Shown: positions 6,602 to 8,448 of the stretch, in pieces
How positions within the stretch are numbered: position 1 is the first letter of the stretch
How the letters are laid out: each line of letters starts with the position of its first letter
Assembly (NCBI GenBank): GCA_019100305.1
Contig: JAHRHW010000183.1
Coordinates: forward strand, 1-8,448
Source: Candidatus Thiodiazotropha taylori
GTDB lineage: Bacteria > Pseudomonadota > Gammaproteobacteria > Chromatiales > Chromatiaceae
Length of the DNA: 8,448 nt
Direction: 5' to 3'
Translations under genes and position numbers: made by a program
Notes under the pieces: generated by a model
What the model was told of the DNA's origin: nothing
Database searches by the model: none
The model's input: only the letters and a program-made list of their open reading frames with translations

Positions 6602-7030
6602 TTAACCGCGCTTGCCTTTGCGAATGCGTTCTATAGCGCGTAACTGGGCAACTGCCTCGGCAAGTTCCGACTGGGCTTTTGCGTATTCAAACTCAGCACT
6701 GCGATCAGCCATTGCCTCTTCGGCGCGTCGTTTGGCCTCCTGGGCTGCGGCTTCATCAAGATCGGCAGCACGAATCGCCGTATCTGCAAGCACAGTCACC
6801 ACATGAGGCTGGATTTCCAGAATGCCTCCTGAGACATAGAAGTGCTGCAGATCCTTACCGCCGCCAGTATCGACCCGGACTTCACCCGGCTTGAGCTGAG
6901 TGACCAGTGGGGTATGACGGGGTGCTATACCCACCTCACCCATGACAGCCGGAGCATAGACCATTTCAGCAACACCGCTGAAGATCTCGCCTTCCGCACT
7001 GACGATGTCCACATGAATGGTCATGGCCAT
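6602..7030 (-). CDS. atpC: F0F1 ATP synthase subunit epsilon
   Basis: The epsilon subunit of F1 forms the lower central stalk with gamma, couples rotation to catalysis and inhibits ATP hydrolysis. The 142 residues match the usual 130-145. The N-terminal beta-sandwich (about 1-88) opens with MTIHVDIVSAEGEIFSG and holds the family pattern GEVGIAPRHTPLVTQLKPG at 31-49 and YVSGGILEIQP at 65-75. The C-terminal alpha-hairpin (about 89-140) is rich in Ala, Glu and Arg and ends in a basic RIRKGKRG. The ATG at 7030 is preferred to the internal ATG at 7024 because GGGAG (7042-7038) lies 7 nt upstream of the first. It follows atpD by 18 bp and is the last ATP synthase gene of the operon. A hairpin follows 16 nt downstream. 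Confidence 0.97.
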   Translation of the reverse strand: MAMTIHVDIVSAEGEIFSGVAEMVYAPAVMGEVGIAPRHTPLVTQLKPGEVRVDTGGGKDLQHFYVSGGILEIQPHVVTVLADTAIRAADLDEAAAQEAKRRAEEAMADRSAEFEYAKAQSELAEAVAQLRAIERIRKGKRG

Positions 7031-7048
7031 CTTAAATCTCCCGGGCTA

Positions 7049-8425
7049 TTAGCCCTTGCCGCCTTGCTCAGCTGCCTCATCGATACCGCCTACCATATAG
7101 AAGGCTTGCTCTGGCAGATGATCGTACTCACCTTCAACAATTGCCTTGAAGCCGGCAATGGTGTCTTTCAGAGAGACGTATTTACCTGGGGAGCCGGTAA
7201 ATACTTCAGCGACGAAGAAAGGCTGAGAGAGAAAACGCTGGATCTTACGAGCACGCTGTACAACCAGCTTATCCTCTTCGGAGAGTTCATCCATACCCAG
7301 AATCGCGATGATATCCTTCAGCTCTTTATAGCGCTGTAGAGTTCCCTGTACATTCCGCGCCACACTGTAGTGCTCCTGACCAACCACGTTGGGATCAAGA
7401 ATACGTGAGGTGGAATCGAGGGGATCAACTGCCGGGTAGATACCCAGCTCGGCGATCTGACGGGAGAGTACCAGAGTCGCGTCCAGATGGGCGAAGGTAG
7501 TGGCAGGCGAGGGATCGGTCAAGTCATCCGCCGGTACGTATACCGCCTGGAATGAGGTGATCGAGCCGGTCTTTGTGGAGGTGATGCGCTCCTGCAGAGC
7601 ACCCATCTCCTCAGCCAGGGTCGGCTGGTAACCTACCGCTGAAGGCATACGACCCAGCAGCGCGGATACCTCGGTTCCCGCCAGCGTGTAACGATAGATG
7701 TTGTCGACGAACATCAATACGTCACGACCTTCGTCACGGAAGTTCTCGGCAATGGTCAGACCGGTCAGCGCCACACGCAGACGGTTGCCCGGGGGCTCGT
7801 TCATCTGACCGTAAACCAGGGCCACTTTATCGAGTACGCCACCCTCTTCCATCTCATGGTAGAAGTCGTTACCTTCACGGGTACGCTCACCAACACCGGC
7901 AAATACCGAGAAGCCGGAGTGCTCTACCGCGATGTTACGAATCAGCTCCATCAGGGTTACGGTCTTGCCTACACCGGCGCCGCCGAACAGGCCGATCTTA
8001 CCACCCTTGGCGATGGGCATGATCAGATCGATAACCTTGATACCAGTTTCGAGAATCTCGGTGGTAGCCGCCTGGTCTTCCAGCTTGGGAGCCTCACGAT
8101 GGATCGGCATCAGCTTATCAGCCTTGACTTCGCCAGCCTCGTCAACAGGATTACCCAGTACGTCCATGATGCGACCTAGTGTGCCCTGACCTACAGGAAT
8201 ACTGATCGGCGCACCGGTGGCCTCGACCGCGACACCGCGCTTAAGTCCGTCGGTCGAACCCATGGCGATGGCTCTTGCCACACCGTCACCCAGCTGCTGC
8301 TGTACTTCCAGGGTCAGGTTCGCCTCGTCGATCTTCAGTGCCTCGTAGACCTTAGGCATCTCGCCACGGGGAAATTCCACATCCACCACAGCGCCGATGA
8401 TTTCAACTACTTTGCCCGAACTCAT
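7049..8425 (-). CDS. atpD: F0F1 ATP synthase subunit beta
   Basis: The catalytic beta subunit of F1 makes ATP from ADP and phosphate at the three alpha-beta interfaces on the cytoplasmic side of the membrane. The 458 residues are complete (E. coli has 460). The N-terminal beta-barrel spans about 1-75. The nucleotide-binding domain has the P-loop GGAGVGKT at 148-155 (K154, T155), the catalytic glutamate E180 in GERTREGND, and Walker B FVDN with D241 in the FVDNIYRYTLAG signature. The C-terminal helical domain carries DELSEED at 379-385, the contact loop for gamma and epsilon. The ATG at 8425 has AGAGGA (8438-8433) 7 nt upstream, and MSSGKVVEIIGAVVDVEFP is the normal family N-terminus. The window ends 23 nt beyond the start, so atpG is expected just outside to the right (inferred). 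No key residue is missing. Confidence 0.99.
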   Translation of the reverse strand: MSSGKVVEIIGAVVDVEFPRGEMPKVYEALKIDEANLTLEVQQQLGDGVARAIAMGSTDGLKRGVAVEATGAPISIPVGQGTLGRIMDVLGNPVDEAGEVKADKLMPIHREAPKLEDQAATTEILETGIKVIDLIMPIAKGGKIGLFGGAGVGKTVTLMELIRNIAVEHSGFSVFAGVGERTREGNDFYHEMEEGGVLDKVALVYGQMNEPPGNRLRVALTGLTIAENFRDEGRDVLMFVDNIYRYTLAGTEVSALLGRMPSAVGYQPTLAEEMGALQERITSTKTGSITSFQAVYVPADDLTDPSPATTFAHLDATLVLSRQIAELGIYPAVDPLDSTSRILDPNVVGQEHYSVARNVQGTLQRYKELKDIIAILGMDELSEEDKLVVQRARKIQRFLSQPFFVAEVFTGSPGKYVSLKDTIAGFKAIVEGEYDHLPEQAFYMVGGIDEAAEQGGKG

Positions 8426-8448
8426 TTCTGGTTCCTCTTGCCGCTCGA

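Noticed and set aside
6842..7339. 165-codon plus-strand open frame opposite atpC and the end of atpD
   Set aside because: It is antisense to two unmistakable genes, spans their junction, and shows no family features.

Overview
The window reads as an ordinary chromosomal segment of a gammaproteobacterium. Five genes on the minus strand form one head-to-tail run: atpD, atpC, an SlyD/FkpB-like FKBP peptidyl-prolyl isomerase, glmU and glmS. The atpC - glmU - glmS linkage is the arrangement known from Escherichia coli and relatives. The AtpD, GlmU and GlmS sequences are gammaproteobacterial in character: AtpD has the IYRY signature, GlmU is 456 aa, and GlmS is 608 aa with an NLAKSVTVE tail. A sulfur-oxidising Chromatiales-type host would fit, but I cannot place the genus from sequence alone.

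Layout from right to left, which is the direction of transcription. atpD (8425-7049) and atpC (7030-6602) are the F1 beta and epsilon subunits and form the end of the ATP synthase operon. A perfect 10-bp hairpin at 6560-6585 follows atpC and lies directly ahead of the FKBP gene (6547-6059). A 183-bp gene-free gap (5876-6058) precedes glmU (5875-4505), and glmS (4482-2656) follows glmU after only 22 bp. After another gap of about 110 bp comes a GT4 glycosyltransferase (2546-1437, same strand). It converges on a plus-strand O-antigen ligase-like membrane protein (124-1359) at the left edge. A 9-bp hairpin at 1415-1444 sits at the junction of the convergent genes. There are no RNA genes, mobile elements, CRISPR arrays or gene-free stretches over 300 bp.

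How the genes fit together. GlmS makes glucosamine-6-phosphate and GlmU turns glucosamine-1-phosphate into UDP-GlcNAc, the precursor of peptidoglycan, lipid A and many surface glycans. The two genes at the left end are surface-polysaccharide functions: a GT-B glycosyltransferase and a polysaccharide ligase/polymerase. The left end is therefore probably the border of a variable glycan locus against the conserved atp-glm block. The first half of the glycosyltransferase gene is clearly more AT-rich than atpD, as often seen in such loci.

I see no convincing undescribed system. The points most worth a second look are the FKBP gene inserted between atpC and glmU, its hairpin-capped start without a Shine-Dalgarno, and the tight glmU-glmS junction.
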